The notes: a model not told the origin generated them from the sequence alone. DNA of 64,000 nucleotides from Nanobdellota archaeon (GCA_018816245.1 JAHIVW010000003.1:62001-126000); one strand, 5' to 3'. Positions 9,074 to 17,264 are shown, numbered from the stretch's first letter. A program made the numbers and translations.

Positions 9074-9559
9074 GTGAAGCAACCAACAATTCATCCATCG
9101 GCATTCGTGGCACCGAATGCAACAGTTCTCGGAGATGTACAAATCGGCGCGCGCTCGAGCGTCTGGTTTGGCGCCGTGATCCGCGGGGATGAAGCGCCGA
9201 TCCGCATTGGAGACGAAACAAGTGTTCAAGACAATTGCACCTTTCATGGTGATCAGGGAAAAGGAACAACGGTCGGCAACCGCGTCACGGTTGGTCACAA
9301 TGCTGTGGTGCATGCGGCAACGGTTGGCGATGATTGCATCATTGGCATGGGGGCAATCATTCTCAGTGGTGCAACCGTCGGAAAGAACTGTATTGTTGGC
9401 GCGGGCGCAGTGATCAAGGAGAACGACACAATTCCGGACAATAGTCTGGTGCTCGGCATTCCTGCAACGGTCGTGCGGCAGCTCACGGACAAAGAACGCG
9501 AGCGCATCAAGCAGAATGCACATGTGTATGTGGATCTTGCACAAACATACTCAGTGTGA
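9074..9559 (+). CDS. Gamma-carbonic-anhydrase-like hexapeptide protein
   Basis: Left-handed beta-helix protein of 161 residues with regular hexapeptide repeats (IGAR, IGDE, VGNR, VGDD, VGKN). The three zinc-binding histidines of the Cam family are present: one in CTFHGD and two in VGHNAVVH. A carbonic anhydrase or related trimeric metalloenzyme is therefore possible; many such YrdA-like proteins have uncertain activity. It starts with GTG at 9074 after a weak GGGGGAA. The end overlaps the convergent NUDIX gene by nine bases. Confidence 0.85.
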   Translation: MKQPTIHPSAFVAPNATVLGDVQIGARSSVWFGAVIRGDEAPIRIGDETSVQDNCTFHGDQGKGTTVGNRVTVGHNAVVHAATVGDDCIIGMGAIILSGATVGKNCIVGAGAVIKENDTIPDNSLVLGIPATVVRQLTDKERERIKQNAHVYVDLAQTYSV

Positions 9560-9964
9560 CTGCAGGAACTCGTTTGCTTTCTTCAAGATATTCTTGGCAT
9601 TGTCGTAGGTGACTTGTCTGACTGCTTGCTCGAAGGGGAGCCACATAAAGTTCTTGTGTTCCTTGGAGAGGGTGACAACCTCTTCGTCTGTTGTTGCGAG
9701 GAAGAAGTAGACGTCCTTCACGATCTTCTCCTTGTTGTGGTAGAAGAAGTAGCGGATGTGCTCGCGGAAGCCAGGGAGAATCACTGCTGCAGTAATTCCG
9801 GTTTCTTCTTCCAGTTCTCGGAGTGCGGTTTGGGTTTCACGCTCGTTTGATTCGATCTTCCCTTTGGGGTTGTCCCAGTGATTGGCCTTGGCATGCTGGA
9901 GTAAGAGGAAGGTGTGATCAGCAGGACGGTAGACCACGAGGCCGCAGGATTTCTGGTGCTGCAT
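9551..9964 (-). CDS. NUDIX hydrolase (Ap4A hydrolase-like)
   Basis: The complete NUDIX box begins GKIESNE and ends RELEEETGI (about residues 38-60). The N-terminus SCGLVVYR and HWDNPKGK match the diadenosine-tetraphosphate pyrophosphatase subgroup found in archaea and animals, which clears Ap4A made by aminoacyl-tRNA synthetases. This fits the divergent neighbour, tyrosyl-tRNA synthetase. ATG 9964 is the start at which homology begins; a TATA-like ATTAAAAAC lies about 30-40 bases upstream. Length is 137 residues, typical for the family. Confidence 0.88.
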   Translation of the reverse strand: MQHQKSCGLVVYRPADHTFLLLQHAKANHWDNPKGKIESNERETQTALRELEEETGITAAVILPGFREHIRYFFYHNKEKIVKDVYFFLATTDEEVVTLSKEHKNFMWLPFEQAVRQVTYDNAKNILKKANEFLQSH

Positions 9965-10025
9965 GGGTTCCCTTTTTGACAGAGCTTTATGAATGTTTTT
10001 AATCCTCGCAAAAGAAAGAGAGGGT

Positions 10026-11123
10026 ATGGATTCGCAGCAGCGGCTGGAGCTCATTCTGGGCGTGGGAGAAGAGGTCATTACGAAGGACGAGCTGAAGCGC
10101 CTTCTTGAGACAACACCCCATCCCGTTGCCTATGATGGCTTTGAACCATCAGGGCTGGCCCACCTGGCATTCGGTATCTTTCGGCCATTGCTCCTGAAGG
10201 ACATGCTCAAGGCAGGCGTGACCTTCAGACTGCTGCTCGCGGATTGGCATGGCTGGATCAACAACAAAATGGGAAGCGATCTGGATGCGATCAAGCAGAC
10301 TGGGGAGTACTTCCTGGAGGTATGGAAGGCCGCGGGCGTGGACCTCGGAAAAGTGAAACCTACCTGGGCAAGTGAGCTGGTTGCAGATCCGGCCTACTGG
10401 AAACAGGTTGTGACGGTTGCGAAGAACACCTCGGTGCAGCGGGCGACGCGGTGTCTGAGTATTATGGGCAGGAAGCAGGGGGAACTATTGGAAGCAGCGC
10501 AGTACTTCTATCCAGCGATGCAGGTTGCTGACATTTTCGAGCTTGACGTGGACATTTGTCAGCTGGGGCTGGACCAGCGGCGAGCGAACATTTTGTCACG
10601 GGAGATCGCAGACAAACTCAAGCGGAAAAAGCCAGTGCTGGTGCACCACCACATGCTTGCGGGATTGCAGGGGGATGTGCACCTGGACAAGGCACAGGTA
10701 TTTGATGAAAACAAAAAATGGGACACAGAAATTGCGAGCAAGATGAGCAAGTCGAAGCCGCAGTCTGCCATTTTTGTGCATGATTCGTTTTCAGAAATCA
10801 AGAAGAAGGTGAACCAGGCGTACTGCGCCCCGAAGCAGGTGCAGAATAATCCATTGCTCGATTACACAAAGCATATCCTGTTTCGTTCATTTTCAGAAAT
10901 TATGGTTGACCGGCCGGCGAAATTCGGCGGCGCAGTGACGTACGGGTCGTTCCAGGAGCTCGAGCAAGCGTTCTCGAAAGGAGACCTCCACCCACTTGAT
11001 TTGAAAACCACGGTTGCTGTGCATCTGGACAAATTGATTGCGCCGATCCGAACGCATTTCGAGAAGAACGCAAAAGCAAAAAAACTGTACACATTCGTTG
11101 CATCACAGAAGGTGACAAGGTAA
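10026..11123 (+). CDS. tyrS: Tyrosyl-tRNA synthetase (archaeal/eukaryotic type)
   Basis: Class I synthetase of 365 residues. The HIGH-equivalent is PSGLAHLAFG (about residue 45) and the KMSKS loop is SKMSKSKP (about residue 240). YYP..QVADIF-type tyrosine pocket residues and LGLDQRR are present as in archaeal TyrRS. It charges tRNA-Tyr and has no C-terminal anticodon-binding extension beyond the compact archaeal form. ATG 10026 fits the homology; a GAGAGGGT sequence precedes it. The next gene starts on the base after its stop codon. Confidence 0.93.
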   Translation: MDSQQRLELILGVGEEVITKDELKRLLETTPHPVAYDGFEPSGLAHLAFGIFRPLLLKDMLKAGVTFRLLLADWHGWINNKMGSDLDAIKQTGEYFLEVWKAAGVDLGKVKPTWASELVADPAYWKQVVTVAKNTSVQRATRCLSIMGRKQGELLEAAQYFYPAMQVADIFELDVDICQLGLDQRRANILSREIADKLKRKKPVLVHHHMLAGLQGDVHLDKAQVFDENKKWDTEIASKMSKSKPQSAIFVHDSFSEIKKKVNQAYCAPKQVQNNPLLDYTKHILFRSFSEIMVDRPAKFGGAVTYGSFQELEQAFSKGDLHPLDLKTTVAVHLDKLIAPIRTHFEKNAKAKKLYTFVASQKVTR

Positions 11124-11441
11124 ATGCAGCTCGAGCAGCTCCACCAACATAAACGGCGGAAAAAACAGAAGCGCCGTTCCTGGCGGGTTGAGTTCCTCGA
11201 CAACCTTGTGCTCATCGTTGCTGTTGTCTACCCGTTGAGCACGATCCCGCAGATCCTCGACATCTGGGTCGGCAAGAACGTTGCCGGGGTGTCGCTGCTG
11301 ACGTGGACCTTGTTCCTGTTTCTGCAGTCGATTCTGTTACTCTACGGACTTGCGCACAAAGACAAAAAACTGACGGTAATGTGGGGACTCTGGGTGCTGA
11401 TGTATTTCCTTGTTGTCGTCGGGCTGGTCTTGTTTAGGTAG
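11124..11441 (+). CDS. PQ-loop / SemiSWEET-like membrane protein
   Basis: A 105-residue protein with a very basic N-terminus (Lys/Arg/His-rich, about 24 residues) and three predicted transmembrane helices. The first helix contains the PQ-loop (TIPQILDIW) followed by KNVAGVSLLTW, typical of the SemiSWEET half-transporter family. Dimers of such proteins carry sugars or similar solutes. The gene abuts tyrS without a gap and its end overlaps trpS by eight bases, tail to tail. The substrate cannot be inferred. Confidence 0.8.
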   Translation: MQLEQLHQHKRRKKQKRRSWRVEFLDNLVLIVAVVYPLSTIPQILDIWVGKNVAGVSLLTWTLFLFLQSILLLYGLAHKDKKLTVMWGLWVLMYFLVVVGLVLFR

Positions 11442-12564
11442 TGGCCCACATCTTCTTCGCGAGCTTGCCGTCGTACATGTACTTCTTGACAAGCGACTTT
11501 GTTTTTGCCTTCGCTTTTCTGTGTTGCGCTAAGAACGCGTTCAGGTTTTTAATTAAGTGATCTTTCATCTCGCCGGTTGACACGGTTCCTTTCTTGTATC
11601 CTGTTCCAAGGTTATTCACCTTCGCGTCATCTGGCTCGAATAGAATGGACAGCCATTGAAATGCGACGTCCACATCAGGGTTCCCGCCTTTCGTCCGGTG
11701 TTCTTCAAGCGATCCTGCACCACCGGAGAACGCGTACTTGTAGATCTTCTTCTTCACCGTCTTCTCGTCGTCGGCCAGGTAGATCGCGGTTTTCTCTTCA
11801 GACGAAGACATCTTCCCGTCAGTTCCGGTCAAAGGTGGCAAGAGTTTGCTGTGGATGGCCGCGGTTTTCAGGTAGCCAAGGTCTTCTGCAATGTCGCGCT
11901 GGATGCGCCAGTACGGGTCCTGGTCAATGGCCGCGGGAATCAGACACCGCTTCTTCTCGAAAAAGGTCGGGATTGTTTGGTACGCTGGATAGAAAATCAT
12001 GCCGAGGTTTGTCTCGTTTGTAAAGCCGAAGACGGCTTTCGCGGTTGAGAACGTAATCTTGCGGGCAGCTTCCAGGATTTTGGGGTAGACGTGTCGGATG
12101 TACTCACTGTCTTTGAAGATGAACGTCTTGTCCGGATCAAAGCCGAGCGCTGCAATGTCCAGGATGTCCGCATCAGCTTGCTGCTGGATGTCCTTCCATG
12201 AGCGTTCCCGTTTCTGCAGGAACTTTTCGTCGTCCGTGATTTCAATGTAGAGGTTGACGCCGAACACGTCCTGCAGCCATTTGCAGGTCAGGAAGGGAAT
12301 GAGATGGCCAAGGTGCATGGCACCGGACGGACCGCGGCCAGTGTACAGGAAGAATCCTTTCTTTGCTTCGATATCCTTCAGGAGCAGGTCCAGATCGCGA
12401 TGGGAGTAGAAGAAGCCGCGGCGGAGGAGCGGATGGAGCTCGGTCTTGGCTGCCTTCTGGAGGCGGGCGCGCAGGCTGTCGGTGATAGGCTTGGTGCCGA
12501 ACTTCTTGATCAATTCAGAATAATCTATTTTCCCTGAGACTTCCCAGGGGGTGACAGAGTACAT
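11434..12564 (-). CDS. trpS: Tryptophanyl-tRNA synthetase (archaeal/eukaryotic type)
   Basis: Class I synthetase of 376 residues, charging tRNA-Trp. The HIGH motif is GAMHLGHL (about residue 82-89) and the KMSKS variant is DGKMSSSEE (about residue 250). The N-terminal MYSVTPWEVSG is typical of archaeal TrpRS. Length is normal. It is divergent from ribK across 91 bases that hold the near-palindrome TATAAGAATGTTATA. Confidence 0.94.
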   Translation of the reverse strand: MYSVTPWEVSGKIDYSELIKKFGTKPITDSLRARLQKAAKTELHPLLRRGFFYSHRDLDLLLKDIEAKKGFFLYTGRGPSGAMHLGHLIPFLTCKWLQDVFGVNLYIEITDDEKFLQKRERSWKDIQQQADADILDIAALGFDPDKTFIFKDSEYIRHVYPKILEAARKITFSTAKAVFGFTNETNLGMIFYPAYQTIPTFFEKKRCLIPAAIDQDPYWRIQRDIAEDLGYLKTAAIHSKLLPPLTGTDGKMSSSEEKTAIYLADDEKTVKKKIYKYAFSGGAGSLEEHRTKGGNPDVDVAFQWLSILFEPDDAKVNNLGTGYKKGTVSTGEMKDHLIKNLNAFLAQHRKAKAKTKSLVKKYMYDGKLAKKMWATT

Positions 12565-12604
12565 ATCCCTTTTCTTAGGAGAAAGAGGCTATTAATGGCC
12601 AGCG

Positions 12605-12619
12605 TATAAGAATGTTATA
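12605..12619. promoter_or_regulatory. Palindrome copy 1 (TATAAGAATGTTATA)
   Basis: One mismatch from the recurring 15-bp palindrome TATAACANTGTTATA. It lies in the trpS-ribK divergent promoter, immediately upstream of a TATA-like ATGTTATTTAGG that is about 25-30 bases before the ribK start. A regulator binding site is inferred from recurrence and placement. Confidence 0.5.
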
Positions 12620-12655
12620 CTTCATGTTATTTAGGCAGCAAACGAAAGTGATGCT

Positions 12656-13126
12656 ATGCCTGCCCGGAAGGTTCGAAAAGCTGCTCCCAAGAAGAACCCT
12701 GTTCGGCGAAGCGCGATCACGAAACAGGACATCGCAATCACCCCCTTGCTTCATAATCCCCGGATCATCAAAGGGACCGTGAAGAAGGGACTGGGAGAAG
12801 GAGCCCGTTACGTTGCTGCGTACAAGAGCGTGCTGAAGCGCAAGCTCGGCTTCGAGCCCTACATCGGCACGCTTAACATTCACATGAAGGGAAAGCAAGA
12901 CCTCCGCTTCTTCGACGATCCGATCATGGTTCCTGCGCCGAAAAAAGGCCTCTGCCAGGTCGCGTGCTATCCCATTGCAATCAACTACACCCTCGAGGGG
13001 GCTGTGGTCATCCCCAAGAAGACCAGGAACCCCAAATCAGTCATTGAAATACTTGCACCCGTAAATCTCCGTGAGACCCTCGGTCTGAAGGATGGAGATG
13101 ACGTGGTATGCCTACGATTGGTATAG
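12656..13126 (+). CDS. ribK: CTP-dependent riboflavin kinase
   Basis: DUF120-family riboflavin kinase of 156 residues, converting riboflavin to FMN with CTP as donor in archaea. Signature elements are KGTVKKGLGEGARY (about 40-53), YIGTLNIHMK (about 70-79), CYPIAINY and the C-terminal APVNLRETLGLKDGD. A basic N-terminal extension of about 25 residues (KAAPKKNPVRR) precedes the barrel. It is first in a three-gene flavin operon and overlaps the next gene by 19 bases. The promoter has the palindrome directly upstream of its TATA element. Confidence 0.92.
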   Translation: MPARKVRKAAPKKNPVRRSAITKQDIAITPLLHNPRIIKGTVKKGLGEGARYVAAYKSVLKRKLGFEPYIGTLNIHMKGKQDLRFFDDPIMVPAPKKGLCQVACYPIAINYTLEGAVVIPKKTRNPKSVIEILAPVNLRETLGLKDGDDVVCLRLV

Positions 13127-13575
13127 CAGACACGACCTTTGCGCGTGTTGACATGGCAGCAGACGCGATCGCTGCGATTAAGGAAGCAGATGCATCTCTC
13201 ACGATCGAACGGTACACGGTTCCTGGGTTCAAGGATCTTCCGGTTGCAGCAAAGCTGTTGCTTGAGAAGTACAAGTGTGACATTGTGTTAGCCCTTGGAT
13301 GGGTTGGTGGTGCTCCTGTTGATGAAGTGTGTGCGCACGAAGCATCACAAGGATTGATCCAGGTGCAGTTGCTGACAAACAAGCATGTGCTTGGTGCGTT
13401 TCTTCACACATCAGAGGCACCGAACGACGAGAAGAAGCTTGTTTCTATCGCCCGTGACCGCGCGCGGAAGCATGCGTTGAACTGCGTTGCGCTGCTGAAA
13501 GGGAAGACCGAACTGACCCCGAATGCAGGCAAGGGAGTGCGGCAGGGAAATGACAACGAAGGAGCACTTACATGA
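13108..13575 (+). CDS. ribC: Riboflavin synthase (archaeal type)
   Basis: A 155-residue member of the archaeal riboflavin synthase family, paralogous to lumazine synthase. MPTIGIADTTFARVDMA and YTVPGFKDLPVAAK match the family, which dismutates two molecules of dimethylribityllumazine. It lies between ribK and the lumazine synthase gene with overlaps on both sides, consistent with translational coupling. The earlier riboflavin enzymes (ribA/ribB/reductase) are not in this window. Confidence 0.9.
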   Translation: MPTIGIADTTFARVDMAADAIAAIKEADASLTIERYTVPGFKDLPVAAKLLLEKYKCDIVLALGWVGGAPVDEVCAHEASQGLIQVQLLTNKHVLGAFLHTSEAPNDEKKLVSIARDRARKHALNCVALLKGKTELTPNAGKGVRQGNDNEGALT

Positions 13576-13964
13576 AGATCGCGATCGTCGCCAGCCGGTT
13601 CCATCCGGAGATTGTTGACGAGATGGTGTCGCTTGCCGAGAAACGGATCAAGGAAAAAGCAACACTCGGTCCGGTTGTCCGCGTTCCTGGCGCGTACGAC
13701 ATCCCGTTCGGGGTGCGGCAGGTGATCGAGAAGGTTGACGGCGTAGTGACGTTGGGAGCATTGGTGAAAGGCGAAACCAGCCACGACACATTGATCGCGC
13801 ACGCTGCAGCAGAAGCATTGCAGCACCTTTCTCTGCAATATAACAAACCAGTTGTGCTCGGGATTACTGGTCCAGATCAAACCAAGGAACAGGCAGTTGG
13901 GCGGATCGGGCGGACAGACGAGATCGTGGACGCGTGTCTTGCGTTGTTACAACTCTCCCCGTAA
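13572..13964 (+). CDS. ribH: 6,7-dimethyl-8-ribityllumazine synthase
   Basis: A 130-residue lumazine synthase. It has the family motifs ASRFHPEI (N-terminal substrate loop), RVPGAYDIPFG, GALVKGETSHD with the catalytic His, and GITGPDQTKEQA. It makes the direct substrate of the preceding riboflavin synthase. ATG overlaps the ribC stop (four bases). The last 18 bases overlap the convergent HAD-like gene. Confidence 0.94.
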   Translation: MKIAIVASRFHPEIVDEMVSLAEKRIKEKATLGPVVRVPGAYDIPFGVRQVIEKVDGVVTLGALVKGETSHDTLIAHAAAEALQHLSLQYNKPVVLGITGPDQTKEQAVGRIGRTDEIVDACLALLQLSP

Positions 13965-14573
13965 GAACGCATTGATTTCTTGGATTCTGTCAGCATCAAG
14001 TCCTTCCCAGGAAAAGACGTAGATGTTTCCATGTCGTCCTTCATCAAGATCACTTCCTTGATTTTGGGAGAGCAAGGCCTTTCCCCATGCCGTTTCAGCT
14101 GCAATCGCGTGTTCGGGTTTATGGGTTAAGTAAGACTTGAGACTGTACCCATCAGGCTCCATGAGTTTTCCAACAGCACGAAAGGTTTGTGGGTCAGTTC
14201 TGTCCGCCCCTTCTGTTTCATACGCACCGTCAATCGGAATGCCATGCTCGTCCTGATAGAATCGAAGTGATCGCGCTGCTGGCGCTCCTGAGTAAATAAC
14301 AAATTTGAAACCAGCACCCTGAATGCCCGCGATAAGGTCTTGAGCACGCTCTTGGAAATGAGGAACGCAGATTTCCTCTCTGATAGCATTATTTCGTCCT
14401 CGTACAATTGAGTGTTCATGAAGAGCAAGTTCATGTCGTGGCTTCCGGGCCAAACCATAGGCGTCTTCCCCAAAGCGGGCAATATAGTGATGTTGAAACC
14501 GAGGATTCCTTGACATGTCGTTTTCAAGCGTTCCGTTTCGATTGCTTGCAACAATTCGTTTATAATCTCCCAT
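13947..14573 (-). CDS. HAD-like protein lacking both motif I aspartates
   Basis: The fold and motif spacing resemble a HAD phosphatase: a motif I position IVASNRNGTL, motif II FVIYSGAPA, a lysine in THKPEHA and a motif IV-like GSDLDEG. But the two catalytic aspartates of DxDGT are asparagines (N11 and N13). Phosphoryl transfer by the usual mechanism should be impossible unless the true family has another mechanism. It may be a pseudo-enzyme or binding protein. GAGGTT before ATG 14573 is the ribosome binding site. It follows the small acidic gene by eight bases. Confidence 0.6.
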   Translation of the reverse strand: MGDYKRIVASNRNGTLENDMSRNPRFQHHYIARFGEDAYGLARKPRHELALHEHSIVRGRNNAIREEICVPHFQERAQDLIAGIQGAGFKFVIYSGAPAARSLRFYQDEHGIPIDGAYETEGADRTDPQTFRAVGKLMEPDGYSLKSYLTHKPEHAIAAETAWGKALLSQNQGSDLDEGRHGNIYVFSWEGLDADRIQEINAFLRGEL

Positions 14574-14581
14574 GGGAACCT

Positions 14582-14812
14582 CTAGTTCACAATAAACCGT
14601 CCGTGCTTATCTTTTAATGTTCTGGTATCGTCCTCGTCCACCACCATCCCAATCGTGATCGGGAGTCGGGGGAGCTTCTCCGGACTGGTCACAGCAAGGA
14701 GCGTGTCGAACACAACCTGCCAGATCTCCTTTGCATCTGCCTCAAGGAGATCATCGAAGTCGTAGTCGTATTCCTCAAGGAGATTCTGAATGACCTGCTG
14801 GAGTTCGCTCAT
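14582..14812 (-). CDS. Small acidic protein, unknown
   Basis: A 76-residue acidic protein (EEYDYDFDDLLEAD near the N-terminus), helical and without cysteines. A GGTGAT ribosome binding site lies six bases before the ATG. It is the first gene of a two-gene unit with the HAD-like protein and is divergent from radB. No family recognised. Confidence 0.6.
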   Translation of the reverse strand: MSELQQVIQNLLEEYDYDFDDLLEADAKEIWQVVFDTLLAVTSPEKLPRLPITIGMVVDEDDTRTLKDKHGRFIVN

Positions 14813-14892
14813 GAAATCACCACTACAGCAAAGTAGTGACTATTTAAAAGCTTATACCCAGCCGATTTAAGCCTCAGGATCATGAGAACACT

Positions 14893-15591
14893 ATGGAGCT
14901 CTGCCCCCCTGACCCCTTCTCGACCCTGCTTCCCATTCTTGAGCCAGCAGCGATCACGAACCTCTACGGGCCTCCTGGTGTGGGGAAGACCAACATCTGT
15001 CTGATCCTTGCCCTGGCCTGCGTCAAGGGCGGCGGAACGGTCGCGTACATCGATTCCGAGGGGGGCTTTGCAGTGGAACGAGTGAAACAGCTCGAACCGG
15101 AATGCGAATCCGCGCTTCAGAGGATTGATCTCATTCAGCCGAAGAACTTCAAGGAACAGGCTGCTGCCATCAAGGCGCTCAGAGAAAAACCCTACGATCT
15201 CGTTATCCTTGATTCATCGGTTGCCTTGTACCGGCTGGAATATGCAGAACAGGAAACCAAGAAAGGCAGGTTTGAAAACCAACACGTTCTGGAAGCAAAC
15301 CGAGAACTTTCGGTGCAGCTTGCAGCACTCTCAACCTTGGCACGTGACCGCAACATACCAGTGTTGATCACCGCGCACGCATTCAACCGGTTTGAAGACA
15401 ACGGCTTGGATGTGGTTGGTGGCGACGCGATGAAGTACTGGTCGAAAACCATTGTGCAGATCGAGCGTGTTGGAACACCAGGAGAACGATTGGCGACATT
15501 AGTGAAGCACCGCTTTCGTCCTGAGGGGATGCAAGTGAAATTCGAAATTGTAGAAGCAGGGATCAAACCCGCTGGGTTTCGGATGTTCTAA
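14893..15591 (+). CDS. radB: RadB, RecA/RadA-family recombination protein
   Basis: A 232-residue RecA-core ATPase with Walker A GPPGVGKT (26-33) and Walker B YDLVILDSSVAL. It lacks the N-terminal helix-hairpin-helix domain of RadA, which defines RadB. RadB is a RadA paralogue in Euryarchaeota and some other archaea that assists recombination and repair. A TATA-like CTATTTAAAAGC lies about 45-50 bases upstream. It overlaps the convergent Fic gene by four bases. Confidence 0.9.
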   Translation: MELCPPDPFSTLLPILEPAAITNLYGPPGVGKTNICLILALACVKGGGTVAYIDSEGGFAVERVKQLEPECESALQRIDLIQPKNFKEQAAAIKALREKPYDLVILDSSVALYRLEYAEQETKKGRFENQHVLEANRELSVQLAALSTLARDRNIPVLITAHAFNRFEDNGLDVVGGDAMKYWSKTIVQIERVGTPGERLATLVKHRFRPEGMQVKFEIVEAGIKPAGFRMF

Positions 15592-16520
15592 CGGAGTTCC
15601 TGTTGCAAGCGGCGATATTCTTTTAGGAAGAGTTCGATGGTAGGTCGGATGTCCCCACGTTCTTCATAGGCACGAAGCGCATGGTAATAGGCTGCGCGGT
15701 CAGCAACCTTGATGTTGAGTGGAGGAAGGTTGTGTCTCAAGAGCACGACATTGAGGAGCAGCCGCCCAACCCGCCCGTTCCCATCTTGGAACGGATGGAT
15801 GTTCTCGAACTGATTGTGGACAACAGCAGCAAGAACAAGCGGATGATAGCGGTTTTTGTTCTTCGTATACCAATGGATGAGCTCACGCAAGAGTCCGGGA
15901 ACCTGTTGTTGCGGTGCCCCCCGATGGAGGATGTGACCCAGTGCATCAACAACAGCAACGTCTACCCCCTTCCCTCTGAATTTTCCGGCAAACGGTTTCG
16001 AGTTCTTGAACACCAGCCGGTGGAGTTTCTTGATCAGCTGAGGAGAGGGGGGTTCGCGTGTTGTACGGATGAAGGTAACAGCAGCAGCGACTCCGTACGC
16101 TTCGGCGATTTCATCTCGCGGGCGGTCCGGCCAGCGGTCTGTTTCGAGCATCCCCTTGACTTCAGGGAGGGTGATGGTCGACCCCTCGATGGCGTTTGTG
16201 TTAAAGGTGAACAGCTCGATAAAGTGGTGCCAGTCTGCTTCCGTCAGATGACGAGCAGGAATCTTCTTTCCGATAAGCTTCGCAAGAAGGTTCTGTTCTT
16301 CTGGGGATAATATCGTGTGCAGCGGATCGCGAATGTGTTTGTATGCTGCGAGTTTTTCCTTGATAGCGATTTCCGCGTTCTTTTGTCTCGCAACTACCTC
16401 TTGTTTTGAAAGATTCTTCCCGAGATAGCGACGAACCTTTCTCACCTTTCCATCGTCTCGGAATGAGTGAGCAAGATAGTAGAGGTTCACCTTCCCCCGC
16501 TTTTGGATCTCGATGTGCAT
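15588..16520 (-). CDS. Fic-domain protein (AMPylase-like)
   Basis: A 310-residue protein with the full Fic motif HPFQDGNGRVGR (His242), expected to transfer AMP or another nucleotide to a target. An N-terminal TNAIEGS matches the inhibitory helix motif (S/T)xxxE(G/N) of self-inhibited class II Fic enzymes. The first 60 residues form a small basic beta domain (YYLAHSFRDDGKVRKVRRYLGK). ATG 16520 is supported by a TATA box ATTTAAAAAT about 21-30 bases upstream. The promoter is flanked by repeated ATGACTAC sites suggesting autoregulation. Confidence 0.9.
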   Translation of the reverse strand: MHIEIQKRGKVNLYYLAHSFRDDGKVRKVRRYLGKNLSKQEVVARQKNAEIAIKEKLAAYKHIRDPLHTILSPEEQNLLAKLIGKKIPARHLTEADWHHFIELFTFNTNAIEGSTITLPEVKGMLETDRWPDRPRDEIAEAYGVAAAVTFIRTTREPPSPQLIKKLHRLVFKNSKPFAGKFRGKGVDVAVVDALGHILHRGAPQQQVPGLLRELIHWYTKNKNRYHPLVLAAVVHNQFENIHPFQDGNGRVGRLLLNVVLLRHNLPPLNIKVADRAAYYHALRAYEERGDIRPTIELFLKEYRRLQQELR

Positions 16521-16528
16521 ACAAAGGT

Positions 16529-16588
16529 ATATGACTACATATTTAAAAATGTTTCCCAATATGACTACATTACAAACATAGTAGTCAT
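16529..16588. promoter_or_regulatory. Fic promoter with repeated operator-like sites
   Basis: Two direct copies of ATATGACTACAT (16529-16540 and 16559-16570) are spaced exactly 30 bases apart and flank the TATA box at about 16541-16549. A third, inverted copy GTAGTCAT (16581-16588) pairs with the second to form a perfect 8-bp dyad. Three turns of spacing and overlap with the TATA box suggest binding of a repressor on one DNA face. Confidence 0.6.
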
Positions 16589-16590
16589 AC

Positions 16591-16610
16591 AAAAATCGAA
16601 GTCGATTTTT
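16591..16610 (-). terminator. Perfect palindromic hairpin AAAAATCGA/TCGATTTTT
   Basis: A 20-base hairpin with a 9-bp stem and 2-base loop, ending in five T on either strand. It lies about 50 bases downstream of the thioredoxin gene stop and just upstream of the Fic promoter, so it is a candidate bidirectional terminator or insulator. Confidence 0.45.
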
Positions 16611-16658
16611 GCTGCTTCCGTCGTTCGGTAGCCTTCCTCAAAAAGGAGTGACAGCACG

Positions 16659-17036
16659 TTACGCCAGCTCGTAGCCGATCTTGTCTGCAAGGGTTTGCAT
16701 GGACTGCTCGCCGAGCAGAGTCGTCCCGTCTGGGAACATCCAAGTTGGATAGGCGTTGACACCAGCGTCCTTGCAGGCTTGAGTCTGGTCGCTGCGGTCA
16801 GGAAGCGAGCATTCAACGTAATCAATGTACTGCCAGCTTGGGCCGAATGCGGCCTTCTGTGCCTGACAATGACCGCACCAGAACGTGCCGTACATCTTCA
16901 CGCCGTTCTCAGTGAGCGCCTTGGCGAGGCCGTCGTAGTCGCTCGGCTTTGCGGCGAAGTAGCCGCTGGCACTGAGACCAATACCGCCGATCACGAGGAT
17001 CGCGATCACGAGGACAATGACGTATAATCCCTTCAT
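16659..17036 (-). CDS. Membrane-anchored thioredoxin-like protein
   Basis: One N-terminal transmembrane anchor (residues about 4-28) followed by a compact thioredoxin fold with FWCGHCQAQK as the active CxxC, and the cis-proline region AYPTWMFPDG. It resembles the thioredoxin domain that is fused to VKOR proteins, with an additional Cys pair (VEC and QAC). It should act outside the membrane in disulfide chemistry. A TATA element at about 17059-17066 supports leaderless ATG 17036, with the palindrome TATAACAGTGTTATA just upstream of it. Confidence 0.85.
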   Translation of the reverse strand: MKGLYVIVLVIAILVIGGIGLSASGYFAAKPSDYDGLAKALTENGVKMYGTFWCGHCQAQKAAFGPSWQYIDYVECSLPDRSDQTQACKDAGVNAYPTWMFPDGTTLLGEQSMQTLADKIGYELA

Positions 17037-17077
17037 AGTGAAAAACGAATGCAGGAGAGGTTATAAACCTTCTCCTA

Positions 17078-17092
17078 TATAACAGTGTTATA
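17078..17092. promoter_or_regulatory. Palindrome copy 2 (TATAACAGTGTTATA)
   Basis: Perfect copy of the recurrent palindrome TATAACANTGTTATA, about 12 bases upstream of the TATA box of the thioredoxin-like gene. Same arrangement as at ribK, tRNA-Leu and L23. Confidence 0.6.
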
Positions 17093-17149
17093 ATTGAATT
17101 GACAGAACGATCGTACCCGAAGGCCGGCCGTTCCGTCGTTGTTGCAAGG

Positions 17150-17251
17150 TCATTGCGGAAAGATGAGATCGTTGTACACAATCGCAATGATGATCAACGC
17201 GATCACAACCGCTCCCACAATGGTCAGGGTGTCGAGTGTTTTTTTCTTCAA
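17150..17251 (-). CDS. Single-span membrane micropeptide (33 aa)
   Basis: Short frame starting TTG 17251: a basic start (KKK), one hydrophobic helix (TIVGAVVIALIIIAIVY) and a short tail ending FPQ. GGTGAAGGGGG just upstream, overlapping the stop of the preceding gene, can serve as ribosome binding site. Being last in a run of small membrane proteins supports it, but no family is recognised and TTG is a weak start. Confidence 0.4.
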   Translation of the reverse strand: MKKKTLDTLTIVGAVVIALIIIAIVYNDLIFPQ

Positions 17252-17264
17252 GGTAAAACCCCCT

